Positions 21,323 through 30,909 of a stretch of DNA of 64,000 nt are shown piece after piece. This DNA is from Mycoplasmopsis alligatoris A21JP2. GTDB taxonomy: Bacteria > Bacillota_I > Bacilli_A > Mycoplasmatales > Metamycoplasmataceae. The translations under genes were made by a program, and so were the position numbers. The DNA lies in NCBI RefSeq assembly GCF_000178375.1, contig NZ_ADNC01000027.1, forward strand, positions 1-64,000. The letters run 5' to 3'. Positions within the stretch are counted from its first letter, which is position 1, and every line of letters begins with the position of its first letter. The notes under the pieces are model-generated. The model made no database searches and was not told where the DNA came from. It saw only the letters and a program-made list of their open reading frames with translations.

Positions 21323-21763
21323 CTATCAAGAACTAATTGTAGGGTCTGCAAATGAATGTTTTTGCTTTTTAATATCTTGAATTAAACGTACCAAAACCGT
21401 TATTAAAGTAATAAATCCAGAAAAAATTAATAAATAACTTACAATCATTCACACATTTTGTGGTTTATATTCTCTTTGAAATACAAAAACAGTTATTGTA
21501 ATTTTTAAAATTATATATATGAATATAAAAAAGAAAATAGCTCCTCACATGTCAACTAAAAAGTTACCTGCAAATTTAATTTTTTCTTCCTCCTCTTTTG
21601 TTAAGTTAGGATATTTCTCTTTTAAATCTGAAGTTCTATCAGCAAAAATCTCAAATGCGTATTTAAATGTAACGGCAATTGAAGTAATAATTAAAATGTA
21701 AATTAATAGTTTTAAAATTATTGCTGTAATAGTAACTCCTAGTTCAACTTTTAGTTTTTTCAT
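21323..21763 (-). CDS. small membrane protein, unknown function
   Basis: A 146-residue protein with hydrophobic segments at about 8-33, 77-92 and 105-125. An amphipathic acidic stretch DRTSDLKEKYPNLTKEEEEKIK lies between the first two, so it probably has three membrane spans. Three Trp are TGA, including the last residue before TAG. The start is supported by AAGGAAGG 5 nt upstream. It lies alone between parE and degV with its own terminator. I recognise no family. Confidence 0.6.
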
Positions 21764-21815
21764 GTTACCTTCCTTTTAAATTTATTATATTCTATATTGA
21801 TAATATAATAATTAT

Positions 21816-21847
21816 GAAAAAAAACGCTGCAAAAAACGTTTTTTTTA
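21816..21847 (-). terminator. terminator of the DegV-family gene
   Basis: AAAAAAAACG / CGTTTTTTTT stem around a 10-nt loop on the minus strand, just past the stop codon. Confidence 0.7.
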
Positions 21848-22708
21848 TTATATTTTATCTAAACTTGTTAGTTTATAAGGTAAAACTATTGCAACACATG
21901 CTTCAGGACCAGTATGAATAGAAACTGCACTTGGAATATTTAAAACTTTTGGTGTTTGATTAAAAATTCTTGTAGTTTCTTCAACTATAGCATCAATTTC
22001 AGAATTTTTTGAATGTAAAAGTACAATTTCAAATTCAGAAACATTTTTGTTTTTTAACTCATCGTATTTTCCTTGTAAAACATTATAAAAAGTTTTTAAA
22101 AATGTTCTACCTTTTCCCTCTTTTAAAAGTTTTCCATCTTCGAATTTAATAATAGGAACTATTTTAAATAGTTTGGCCAAGGTGGCTGCTGCTGGTGATA
22201 ATCTTCCACCTTTTACTAGAAAATCATTATATTTAGGAACTAAAGATATACTTTGGTTTTTAGACTCTTCAAGTTTTTTGAATAAAACATCAAAATCTTG
22301 ACCTTCACTTAATTTTTTTTCAAATTCTAACAATTCATAAATAATCAACTGTGAAATATTGACTGATTGAACTATTTTTAACATCGGATAATCTTTTTCT
22401 AAAACTTTTAGTGCTTGATATTGTCCAGATAGATGCATACTGATTGGATAAATAACTATTGATTCGTATTCATCTTTTAACTTATCTAATAATTCTGCTA
22501 CTAAACCTAGTTTTGTTGAGCTAGTTTTTGCTCTTTGTGATTCTGGGCCAAAAATATCAAATAAATTGCTTGAATTAATATCAATTCCATCGTCATATAA
22601 TTTACCATCTATTTCAATATGGATAGGGATAAAAAATCAACCTAATTTTTCAACTTGACTCTTTGTTAAACCGCAAGAAGAGTCAACAATAATTGCTACT
22701 TTTTTCAT
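21848..22708 (-). CDS. DegV-family fatty-acid-binding protein (candidate FakB)
   Basis: A 286-residue DegV protein. The N-terminal VAIIVDSSCGL and the TSSTKLGLVAELL stretch match the family's fatty-acid-pocket motifs (DSS.D... and TSQPS-type region), and the C-terminal SIHTGPEACVAIVL is the second conserved block. DegV proteins bind a fatty acid and present it to FakA for phosphorylation; fakA is at 8454, so this is a plausible partner. Which fatty acid is bound cannot be read. TATAAT lies exactly 6 nt before the ATG, without a Shine-Dalgarno. Confidence 0.88.
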
Positions 22709-22714
22709 GTTCTT

Positions 22715-22720
22715 ATTATA
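22715..22720 (-). promoter_or_regulatory. -10 box, leaderless promoter of the DegV gene
   Basis: TATAAT, then AAGAAC, then ATG (minus strand): 6-nt gap, no ribosome site. Confidence 0.6.
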
Positions 22721-22828
22721 TTAAACATTAATTCAATTCAAAAAAGACTTTTTTTATTTTTTTAAAATGAATTGTGTGATGCAAAAAAGCAAAATATATA
22801 ATAAATATGTTAAAAAAATACTTAGTGA

Positions 22829-22834
22829 TATAAT
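22829..22834 (+). promoter_or_regulatory. -10 box, leaderless promoter of the YtpR-like gene and tyrS
   Basis: TATAAT, then AGAAAA, then ATG at 22841: 6-nt gap, no Shine-Dalgarno. Confidence 0.6.
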
Positions 22835-22840
22835 AGAAAA

Positions 22841-23431
22841 ATGATAACACAACATACTTTAAAAAATAATTTTCCAAATACTTCAATTATTTCTATAGAC
22901 GAATTAATTAGTACAGAATTAGAATTAAATTTTAATAAATTCACTGTATTTTGCGACAAAAATTTTAATGTTAAATCAGTAAATATTTTAAACTTAAGTG
23001 AATATGATTTTAATTTTGAAAAGCAATTTTCTGTTTTAAATAAAGAGCAAATAAAGGAATTAGAAAAACTTTTAAAAGTACATAATAAGGATTTTAATAT
23101 AAAATCTAAAACCAAATTTAGCTATGGTAAAGTAATAAAAAGACAAAATCATCCTAAAAGTGAAAAACTTTTTGTTTTGCAAATACAACCAAATCCAAAT
23201 TCAGATGAATCTATCCAAGTAGTAACTAACACATTAAATTCAACTGAAGGAAAAATTTTAGTTTTTGCTTATGAAGGGGCAAAAGTTCATAGCGGATTAA
23301 TTATAAAAAACGGTGAAGTTGTAAATGTAAAAAGTTACGCAATGTTAAGTGGATATGAAACTCTTGGCCTAGAAGGAACTTCATTAATTTTTGGAGATGA
23401 ATCTAACTGAGGAAAAGAATTTAATTTTTAG
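22841..23431 (+). CDS. tRNA-binding-domain protein (YtpR-like)
   Basis: A 196-residue protein. The C-terminal half is an EMAP-II/Trbp111-type OB fold as in the PheT N-terminal domain: YGKVIKRQNHPKSEKLFVLQI, then VVTNTLNSTEGKILVFAYEGAKVHSG and YAMLSGYETLGLEG. The N-terminal half is a short alpha/beta region as in YtpR. It presumably binds tRNA non-specifically; the exact role is unknown. The last residues WGKEFNF use a TGA Trp. It ends 7 nt before tyrS, so the two are co-transcribed. Confidence 0.8.
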
Positions 23432-23438
23432 GAGAAAA

Positions 23439-24671
23439 ATGAATATATTAGATGATTTAAAACAAAGAGGAATACTAAAACAAGTTTCTAATGAGCAAAA
23501 ATTAAATTCGCTAGAAAAAAATTCAGGAGTTTATTCAGGATTTGATCCTACAGCAAAGTCACTTCATTTAGGAAACTATATAGTTATAATAAATTTACTT
23601 AGATTTAAAAAATTTGGTTTCAAACCTGTTGCGATTTTGGGTGGAACTACAGGAATGATAGGTGATCCATCTTTTAAAGATTCTGAAAGAGTTCTTTTGG
23701 ACGAAAAAACAATTTTTGAAAATAAATTAAAAATTAAAGAACAATTGGAAAAATTTGGTTTAGAAGTTATTGACAACTATGATTTTTACAAAGATATGAA
23801 TGTGATTGACTTTTTAAGAAATATTGGAAAACTAATAAATGTTTCCTACATGCTGGCAAAAGATTCAGTAGCTTCAAGAATAGAAAAAGGATTAAGTTTT
23901 ACAGAATTTTCGTATCAATTAATACAAGGTTATGATTTCTACAAATTGTATAAGGATAATAATGTGTTTGTTCAATGTGGTGGTTCTGATCAATGAGGAA
24001 ATTTAACTGCTGGTTTAGAAATTATTTCTAAAAATATAGGAGATTCAAATAAAGCAGTTGCTATTACATTTAACTTGCTAACTGATTCTGAAGGAAATAA
24101 ATTTGGTAAATCAACAGGTGGTGGTAGTTTATGACTTGATAAAGAAATGAATTCTCCATATAATCTTTATCAATTTTTATATAATCAACCAGACTCTGAA
24201 GTTGAAAAACTTTTAAATCAATTAACTTTACTTGAAATCGATTATATAAAAAAAGTTATTAATGAACATTTAAAGAACACTCAAAAACGTTATGCTCAAG
24301 AAATATTAGCTTATCAAGTTGTTTCTGATATTCATTCAAAAAACGATGCTGAGCATGCTAAATTAACTTCTCAAATTATGTTTAATAAAACTTTTGACTT
24401 TACCAAAATATCCATAAACCAGCTAAATATGGTGAAAAACCAACTTAAAATTGTTGTTGTAAACAAAAATACAAATCTAATAGATGAACTTATTTCTAAA
24501 AAAATAATAAATTCTAAAAGAGAAGCAAGAGAGTTTATTTCAACTAAATCTTTAAAATGAAATATGACTCCTATAGATGAAGAATTCATAACAAAGTCAA
24601 CACTTTTTGATGGCAAATATGCAATACTTCACAAAGGTAAAAAACAAATTTATTTAGTAGAAATTGCATAA
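23439..24671 (+). CDS. tyrS: tyrosyl-tRNA synthetase
   Basis: A 410-residue class I synthetase charging tRNA-Tyr. It has YSGFDPTAKSLHLGN (the HIGH-type motif HLGN), GGTTGMIGDPS, QCGGSDQWGN and the KMSKS equivalent KFGKS in GNKFGKSTGG. The C-terminal ~75 residues are an S4-type RNA-binding domain. Trp of SDQW and others are TGA. The start at 23439 follows TTTTTAGGAG closely. The region before it is the YtpR coding sequence, so there is no room for a T-box leader. Confidence 0.95.
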
Positions 24672-24698
24672 AAAAGAAGATTTTGCATCTTCTTTTTT
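24670..24698. terminator. bidirectional terminator between tyrS and the coiled-coil gene
   Basis: AAAAAAGAAGA / TCTTCTTTTTT with a 7-nt loop; it serves tyrS (+) and the convergent minus-strand gene. Confidence 0.85.
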
Positions 24699-24703
24699 AA
24701 TTA

Positions 24704-25186
24704 TTATAAATAACTGGGAAACCCTACAAATTCTTTGACTTCTTTCATTTCGGTTTTTAAAATTTTAATGTCTTCTTTGACTTCTTTCATTTCAGCTTTT
24801 AAAATTTTAATGTCTTCTTTGACTTCTTTCATTTCAGTTTTTAAAACAGAAACATCTTGTTCTAATTTATCAAGCCTTGACATTGTTATTGAATGATTTT
24901 GTTGAACTGTTTTGCTTAAATCAAGAACTATTGTTACTAAATGATCAAATTTAGTATTTAAATTTTTTATTTCTGTTTTTAAATCATTAATATCTTTTGT
25001 TATTAATTCAAATTTAAGATCACACTCATTTTTTTTCATATCATCCTCTATCTTTTCTTGAATAATCTTTTCATAAATTATAACTTTATTTTTTTTGGTT
25101 TTTGTCATTGTTTTGATATTCATTTCTAAAATGGCATCTTTGTCAAATAATTCTTCTAATTTTTTTAGTATATCTATTAACTTCAT
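24704..25186 (-). CDS. coiled-coil protein with 14-residue tandem repeats
   Basis: A 160-residue, Lys/Glu-rich, all-helical protein without Trp, signal peptide or membrane span. A long coiled coil runs from about residue 60 and ends in three near-identical 14-residue (two-heptad) units of the pattern DIKILKTEMKEVKE, then a short tail FVGFPSYL. I choose the ATG at 25186 (MKLIDILKK) because AAGAGG precedes it; an ATG 24 bases upstream lacks a ribosome site. The layout resembles the small coiled-coil DUF16-type families of mycoplasmas, but I cannot confirm homology. Confidence 0.6.
   Translation of the reverse strand: MKLIDILKKLEELFDKDAILEMNIKTMTKTKKNKVIIYEKIIQEKIEDDMKKNECDLKFELITKDINDLKTEIKNLNTKFDHLVTIVLDLSKTVQQNHSITMSRLDKLEQDVSVLKTEMKEVKEDIKILKAEMKEVKEDIKILKTEMKEVKEFVGFPSYL
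24731..24856 (-). repeat. three 42-bp in-frame tandem repeats
   Basis: Units 24731-24772, 24773-24814 and 24815-24856. The first two differ by only a couple of bases; the third diverges over its last ~12 bases. Each encodes two heptads of the coiled coil, so gain or loss of a unit keeps both frame and register. Confidence 0.9.
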
Positions 25187-25243
25187 ATTTACCTCTTGAT
25201 TTGTACTCATTCATTTATTACTTATTCTTGTAAAAAGGAATAA

Positions 25244-25546
25244 ATAAGAACAAAATGTAAAATAGCAAGCAAAATAATAAAAAAATTAAAATTAAATAAC
25301 CCAACAAGTATCAATATAAACAGTTCTAAACTTGAAAAAGAAAAGAATAAATTTTTAGACTGTATTAAAGATCCCGAAAATTTATTAGATATGTCTGGTA
25401 ATGTAAATACTATTTTTGATAGACACATTTTTACATATAATGCAAATGGCGATTTAACAATATTAAACAAAAAGAAGTACAACAAATTAACTACACACGA
25501 TGTAGAAGAAATTGAAAAGTATTCAAAAATAAAAAAAGGTTTCTAA
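25244..25546 (+). pseudogene. remnant of an unidentified protein gene (C-terminal part)
   Basis: Open frame from a stop at 25241-25243 to TAA at 25544, without an early start codon or ribosome site (first in-frame ATG at 25391). The translation looks like a real protein C-terminus: KDPENLLDMSGNVNTIF, then DRHIFTYNANGDLTILNKKKY and HDVEEIEKYSKIKKGF. The composition matches this genome's coding DNA, unlike the surrounding spacer. I read it as the 3' end of a lost gene. A hydrophobic frame on the opposite strand appears to be a mirror artefact. Confidence 0.45.
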
Positions 25547-25589
25547 CCGAAAAACGCATTGATTAAATTCAGAAACGTAATAAAGAAAT

Positions 25590-25624
25590 AAAAAATAGAG
25601 CTTAGTAAAAAGTTCTATTTTTTA
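25590..25624 (-). terminator. terminator of the membrane protein gene at 25615
   Basis: AAAAATAGA / TCTATTTTT arms around a ~14-nt loop; overlaps the stop codon of the minus-strand gene. Confidence 0.6.
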
Positions 25625-26079
25625 ATTAAATTTCTTCTTTTGTTTTCTTTAACAAATAGAAACATCATTAAGCTAAACCCTACTATATAAAATAAACCAG
25701 TTAACAAAAAATATGATTGAGTTAAATCCGGTTTTGATTTAGCATCTGTTATTTCAAAAATGACACTAAAGGCTATTAATCATGCTAACATTGTTACAAA
25801 TATTACAATATATATTATGTTAAATAGTCTTAATTTTTTGTAAGCTAAACTTCTTCAAATAAATAATACAAAAGCCACAAGTCAAAAGATATTAATTGCC
25901 AATACTTCACTTATTGATGTAACAAAAGCAATATTTACAACAAATCTAATTAATAAATAAACAAATAAAACACTAAGTACTACAACATTAAGCAACAATG
26001 CTGGAATTAAGCATTTTTCTTTCTTAGATTCTTGTTTAAAAGTTTGCAATTTGTTTTTAATTTTTTCATTAAAAGTCAT
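25615..26079 (-). CDS. small membrane protein, unknown function
   Basis: A 154-residue protein: basic N-terminus (MTFNEKIKNKLQTFKQESKKEK), then four hydrophobic segments at roughly 24-48, 58-75, 82-103 and 120-143, and a basic tail KENKRRNLIKK. Trp are TGA. The start is supported by AAAGGAGAA upstream. It lies downstream of pyrG with a separate ribosome site and may be read through from it. No family recognised. Confidence 0.6.
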
Positions 26080-26135
26080 TTTATTCTCCTTTGCTTGTTA
26101 GTAAAATAATATTACATTAAAAATGTATTTTTTTT

Positions 26136-27749
26136 CTATTTTTTATCAATTGATGCTTTAACAAATGCAGAAAAAAGTGGATGTGGTTCTAGTATTGTTG
26201 TGTTAAATTCAGGGTGATACTGAACCCCTAAATAAAACTTTTGATTCTTCACTTCACAAGTTTCGGCAAGTCCTTCATTAGTACTATATCCAGTAAAAAT
26301 AAAATCATTTTTTTCTAATTGTTTAACATATTTTTTAGTTACTTCATAACGGTGTCTATGTCTTTCAGAAACTATTGGTTTTTTGTAAATTTTATAAATT
26401 AAAGTATCTTTTAAAAAAGCTGAATCACTTGCACCAAGTCTTAATGTTCCACCTCAATCAGCATCTTTATTTTTACCTGGTAAAATATCAAGAACTGCTG
26501 TTTCTTTTTTATGATTTTCTATAAATTCTGCACTATTAGCATTTTTGATTCCGCACTCACGAGCTTGTGCAACAACCATTGCTTGAAATCCTAAACAAAC
26601 TCCAAATGTAGGAATTTTTTTTGCCTTGGTATAGGCAGCTACACGTACTTTCCCTTCAAAACCTCTTGCACCAAACCCTGGTAAAATCATTACTGAATCA
26701 TAAGGTTTTAAAACTTTTTCTATGTTTTCATCAGTTATATAATCAGCATTTATAACTTTGTAGGTTAGTCTAACAGAATTATGAATTGAAGCTATTTTTA
26801 AAGATTCGATTATTGATAAATAAGCGTCTTCTAAATCAGTATATTTTCCCACAAGCGCAACATTTAATTCATGCTCTTTTTCACTTTCTACTTTTTGCAC
26901 AAACGATCTTCAAGGTGAAAGATTTTTTTCAAAATTATCTGCTTCTTGAATTTTAAAATAAGAAAAAACAGATTTTAAAATGTTTTGTTCAAGTAAAAAT
27001 AAAGGTATTTTATAAATATTAGCTAAGTCTGGAACTGAAATAATTTTTGATGAATCAATAAATGAAGAAGTTGCAATTTTATTAATTAATGATTTTTGTA
27101 AATCACCTTGGCTTCTTAAAAGTAAAACATCCGGATTTAAACCAAAACCTCTTAAAGTTGATAATGATACTTGTGTTGGTTTCGACTTATATTCCTTTGA
27201 ACTAGCTAAATATGGAACGAATGTTACATAAAATAACATTGAATTTTTTCTATATAAATTGAAAAATTTAGCAAGCGCATAAATGAATGGATTAGACTCT
27301 ATATCTCCAACAGTACCACCAATTTCAACAATCATAAAGTCTGGTTTTTTAGTTTTAGCGCTATCTAAAATTATTGAAATTATTTCATCAGTTACATGAG
27401 GAACAACTTGAACAGTTTTTCCTTGATAATCACCGTTTCTTTCTTTAGTTAAGATCTTTTGGTAAATTTTACCAGATGTGTAGTTACTACTTTTATTTAA
27501 CCTTACTCCTATAAAACGTTCATAGTGCCCTAGGTCTAAATCGGTTTCTCCACCATCTTCTGTAACATAAACTTCTCCATGTTCATTTGGCGACATAACT
27601 CCTGGATCTATATTAAGATAAGGATCTAGTTTTAAAACAAATACACTATGTCCATTAGCTTTTAATAAATTACCTAAACTTGCAGCGGTAATACCTTTTC
27701 CTAATCCAGAAATTGTTCCACCTGTTATAAATAAAAATTTTGTTTTCAT
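26136..27749 (-). CDS. pyrG: CTP synthase
   Basis: A 537-residue enzyme making CTP from UTP, ATP and glutamine. The N-terminal synthase domain carries FITGGTISGLGKGITAASLG (P-loop), LDPYLNIDPGVMSPNEHGEVYV and DLDLGHYERF. The C-terminal class I glutaminase domain has the catalytic Cys in FGVCLGFQAM (near residue 383) and ends with the YHPEF region. A TGA Trp joins the two domains. The start at 27749 (MKTKFLF) follows AAGGAAA; an upstream ATG 42 bases earlier would add a non-homologous extension. Family length. Confidence 0.95.
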
Positions 27750-27778
27750 TTTTTTTCCTTTTCTACTTAAATTAATAA

Positions 27779-27808
27779 AATACATTGCCAAAAAAATAGC
27801 AATGTATT
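27779..27808 (-). terminator. terminator of tuf
   Basis: Minus strand AATACATTGC / GCAATGTATT, 10-bp perfect stem, followed by TTATTAATTT. Confidence 0.75.
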
Positions 27809-27820
27809 CTAATACATAAA

Positions 27821-29008
27821 TTATTTAATAATTTTTGTTACTGAACCAGCACCAACTGTACGTCCACCTTCACGAATAGAGAATTTTGTCCCTGCTTCTA
27901 CGGCGATTGGAGCGATTAATTTAACTTTTAAGTTAACGTTTTCTCCTGGCATAACCATTTCACGTCCTGCTTTAAATTCAACTCCACCAGTAACGTCTGT
28001 TGTACGGAAGTAAAATTGTGGTTTATAGTTCTTTAAGAATGGTGTATGACGTCCACCTTCTTCTTTTTTAAGTACATAAATTGCAGCTTCAAATTCTGTA
28101 TGAGGAATAATTGAACCTGGTTTAGCTAAAACTTGTCCACGTTCGATATCTTCACGGCTAACTCCACGAAGTAATAATCCTGCGTTGTCTCCAGCTAAAG
28201 CTTCTTTTAAGTTTTTACGGAACATTTCAATTCCTGTTACAACTGTTTTTTTAGTTGCGTGTAATCCAACAATTTCAACTTCTTCGTTGATTTGTAATCT
28301 TCCACGTTCAACACGTCCTGTTGCTACAGTTCCACGTCCTGTAATTGTGAAAACGTCTTCAACTGCCATTAAGAATGGTTTGTCAAATTCTTTTTCTGGT
28401 GTTAAAATGTATGAATCAACAGCATCCATTAATTCCATAATTTTGTCTTCATATTCTGCTTTACCTTGTAATGCTTGTAAAGCTGATCCACGAATAACTG
28501 GTGCATTGTCTCCATCAAATCCGTATTCTGATAATAATCCACGGATTTCCATTTCAACAAGTTCGATCATTTCTTCTTCACCTTCTAACATATCGCATTT
28601 GTTTAAGAAAACAACGATACGAGGAACTCCAACTTGTTTAGATAAAAGAATGTGTTCACGAGTTTGAGGCATAGGTCCATCTGTTGCAGCAACAACTAAG
28701 ATTGCTCCATCCATTTGGGCTGCCCCTGTAATCATATTTTTAACGTAGTCAGCGTGACCTGGACAGTCAACGTGTGCATAGTGACGTTTTTCTGTTTGAT
28801 ATTCAACGTGTGATGTATTAATTGTAATTCCACGTGCTTTTTCTTCTGGTGCATTATCAATAGAAGCGTAATCACGAGCTTCTGATAATCCTTTTTTTGA
28901 TAAAACTGTAGCAATAGCTGCTGTTAATGTTGTTTTACCGTGGTCAACGTGACCAATTGTACCAACATTAACGTGTTCTTTACTACGGTCAAAATCTACT
29001 TTTGCCAT
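27821..29008 (-). CDS. tuf: translation elongation factor Tu
   Basis: A 395-residue GTPase that brings aminoacyl-tRNA to the ribosome. G1 GHVDHGKTT is at 19-27, with the switch region [14 protein letters not shown]3 DCPGH, G4 NKCD and the C-terminal barrels ending [13 protein letters not shown] content and codon use are visibly higher than in neighbours (many GTA/CGT/ACA codons), as usual for the most highly expressed gene. The ribosome site AAAGGAA lies upstream. It has a 5' leader of about 100-190 nt, depending on the promoter. Confidence 0.98.
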   Translation of the reverse strand: MAKVDFDRSKEHVNVGTIGHVDHGKTTLTAAIATVLSKKGLSEARDYASIDNAPEEKARGITINTSHVEYQTEKRHYAHVDCPGHADYVKNMITGAAQMDGAILVVAATDGPMPQTREHILLSKQVGVPRIVVFLNKCDMLEGEEEMIELVEMEIRGLLSEYGFDGDNAPVIRGSALQALQGKAEYEDKIMELMDAVDSYILTPEKEFDKPFLMAVEDVFTITGRGTVATGRVERGRLQINEEVEIVGLHATKKTVVTGIEMFRKNLKEALAGDNAGLLLRGVSREDIERGQVLAKPGSIIPHTEFEAAIYVLKKEEGGRHTPFLKNYKPQFYFRTTDVTGGVEFKAGREMVMPGENVNLKVKLIAPIAVEAGTKFSIREGGRTVGAGSVTKIIK

Positions 29009-29206
29009 ATTTAATATTTCCTTTCAAAATTTAATTGTATTTTAGCGCTAAAACCAACCTAAAGTCTAGCCTTCCAACTAGATCCTATCCAAAATAACGC
29101 CACATAAAATTGTTTATATTATATATTAATTTATTTTTTTAGTTTTAATATATTTGCACAATTAATTTTCATGCCTAAGCACTAAAAAAATAATGTAGAT
29201 ATTATA
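29009..29206 (-). promoter_or_regulatory. tuf promoter region and leader
   Basis: Minus-strand TATAAT at 29201-29206 directly follows the stop codon of the upstream HAD gene; a second TATAAT is at 29118-29123. The leader contains the perfect palindrome TTTTAGCGCTAAAA (29040-29053) and a hairpin with CTAG arms (about 29066-29081), before the AAAGGAA ribosome site. Which promoter is used cannot be decided by reading. Confidence 0.5.
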
Positions 29207-30022
29207 CTACTTTAAGTGATTTTCTAAAAACCTTGCAACACCTGCGTTTAAAAATTCTATATCAGTATTTATATCCGCAATAGCTTTTAGTTCAGGAACT
29301 GAATTTCCTAATGCAACCAAGCAACCTATTTTATCTTTTGGTGATGCATCATTTAACGAATCTCCAATGTGCATAGCGTCTTTAGGATCAATGCCTAGGT
29401 ATTTGCATACTCTTAATTCAGCATGTCCTTTAGTAACATTTGGTGCAGTAATTTCTATAAATTCATTGTATTTTCCACTTATACAAACAGTTAGTTTACC
29501 TTCATATTTTTTTGTTCATTTATCAAAAATACGGTTTAATTTTTTCTTAGAAGGACATCATAAAAGTAATTTAAATGTTTCAATTCCACCTTTATAATCT
29601 TTATAAGTTTTTGCATTGTATTTAGCAAATTTCATGATTAACTTATAAAAAACATTACTTGCAAAAGCTAAATTTTTAGCATCAGAATTTATTATTACTG
29701 TTATCTTTTCATCAAAAATATCTCTAAAAATTTCATCAACCGTTTCTTGATTAATTGCTGTTTTAGCAACTATTTGTCCATCTCAAACAATTTGTGCTCC
29801 GTTTCAAGCAATATATCTATTTTGACCAATACTTGAAACTATTTTATCAGTTACTGAATTTACTCCACGTCCTGTTGAAATAACTACTGGAATTTTTTTG
29901 TTCAATTCAATTAAATAATCTCTATTTTTTTGACTTATTTCTCTAATGTGTTTTTCTCTTATGTCAAGAAGCGTTCCATCTAAATCTAAGAAAATAATTT
30001 TTGGTATAAACGAATTTTTCAT
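29207..30022 (-). CDS. HAD-superfamily (Cof-type) phosphatase
   Basis: A 271-residue HAD hydrolase of the Cof/type IIB group. Motif I is FLDLDGTLLD (both Asp present), motif II STGR (Thr), and motif III/IV HIGDSLNDA with the upstream Lys in TKGHAEL. The cap domain lies between about residues 90 and 185. It likely dephosphorylates small sugar phosphates or cofactors; the substrate is unknown. TATAAT lies 6 nt before the ATG. A paralogue is 50 bases upstream (30070-30894). Confidence 0.88.
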
Positions 30023-30028
30023 ACATAA

Positions 30029-30034
30029 ATTATA
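30029..30034 (-). promoter_or_regulatory. -10 box, leaderless promoter of the HAD gene
   Basis: TATAAT, then TTATGT, then ATG (minus strand): 6-nt gap, no Shine-Dalgarno. Confidence 0.55.
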
Positions 30035-30051
30035 AAGTACAAATTATTTTA

Positions 30052-30080
30052 AAATAAAAAAAGTTTCACTTAAGAAACTG
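30052..30080 (-). terminator. terminator of the tsaEBD-HAD operon
   Basis: Minus strand AGTTTC, 6-nt loop, GAAACT, then TTTTTTATTTT; begins in the last codons of the HAD gene. Confidence 0.8.
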
Positions 30081-30894
30081 TTCTTTTTAGAATTGCTTCA
30101 ATTATTTGAGCAACTCCTCCTTTTTTGTATTTTGGGCCTACATAATCAGCTATTTTTTTAAACTTTTTATCTGAGTTTTTCATCGCAATTGTTTTACCCA
30201 TAACTCCAATGGTAGCAGCATCTGACATAGAATCACCAATGTGAATTGTGTCTTTTATATCAATATTTAACTTGTTACATATGAACTCATTAGCAGTCGC
30301 TTTATTAACTGAAATATCTGTTATTTCTAAAACTCAATTACCATTAGCAGTATATTTGTTAATATTTGTTAAGTTTTTTTCAACTTTTTTTAACAACTTT
30401 TTCATTAAAAATGGTCAAGATAAATAAGCAATTTTTGCAACATTTTGTGAGTTTAAAAATTTAGAGTTTTTATAGTGCTCAACATGTAGTCTTTTATGAA
30501 AAAACATGTTAGCTATTTTTTCATGAAATTTATTATAAACAATTAAATGTTCTTTATCCTCAGTAAAAATAACAAAAGGAACTTTATTAGCTATAGCAAA
30601 ATCTTTTAAATCTTTTAAAGTAATTTGATTAATGTAATTACTTTTTATTAAAATATCGTTTTCATAAATATGAGCTCCAGATGAACAAATTGTAAATTCA
30701 CTATTTAATTCTTTAGTTATTTTTTCAACTTTATGATCGTTAAAACTTCTTCCAGTCGAAACTACTAAATGAGAATATTTTTTAATTTTGTTTATAGCTT
30801 CCATATTTTTTTTGCTAACTAAAATAGAACTTTTTGAGTCAATCAAAGTTCCATCTAAATCTATAAAAAATATTTTTGGCCCGGTATATTTCAT
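30070..30894 (-). CDS. HAD-superfamily (Cof-type) phosphatase
   Basis: A 274-residue HAD hydrolase, paralogue of the one at 29207. Motif I is FFIDLDGTLIDS, motif II STGRS, and motif IV IHIGDSMSDAATI. Cap domain in the middle third. The start follows TGGAAAA and lies 15 nt after the tsaD stop, so it is the last gene of the tsaE-tsaB-tsaD unit; a terminator sits at its end. Function beyond phosphatase is unknown. Confidence 0.86.
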
Positions 30895-30909
30895 TTTTTT
30901 CCATTCATT

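Noticed and set aside
23400-23441. T-box leader for tyrS
   Set aside because: The region upstream is the YtpR coding sequence up to 7 nt before tyrS; no stem or T-box sequence fits.
24731-24856. CRISPR-like array
   Set aside because: The units are directly adjacent without spacers and are coding (heptad repeats).
25222-25485. Hydrophobic 87-codon frame on the minus strand
   Set aside because: It is the mirror of the more protein-like plus-strand remnant; composition is Phe/Leu/Ile from A/T bias, and no ribosome site precedes it.
28185-28667. 160-codon frame antisense to tuf, and similar long antisense frames over eno and nusA
   Set aside because: Caused by biased codon use of highly conserved genes; no start context or plausible protein sequence.
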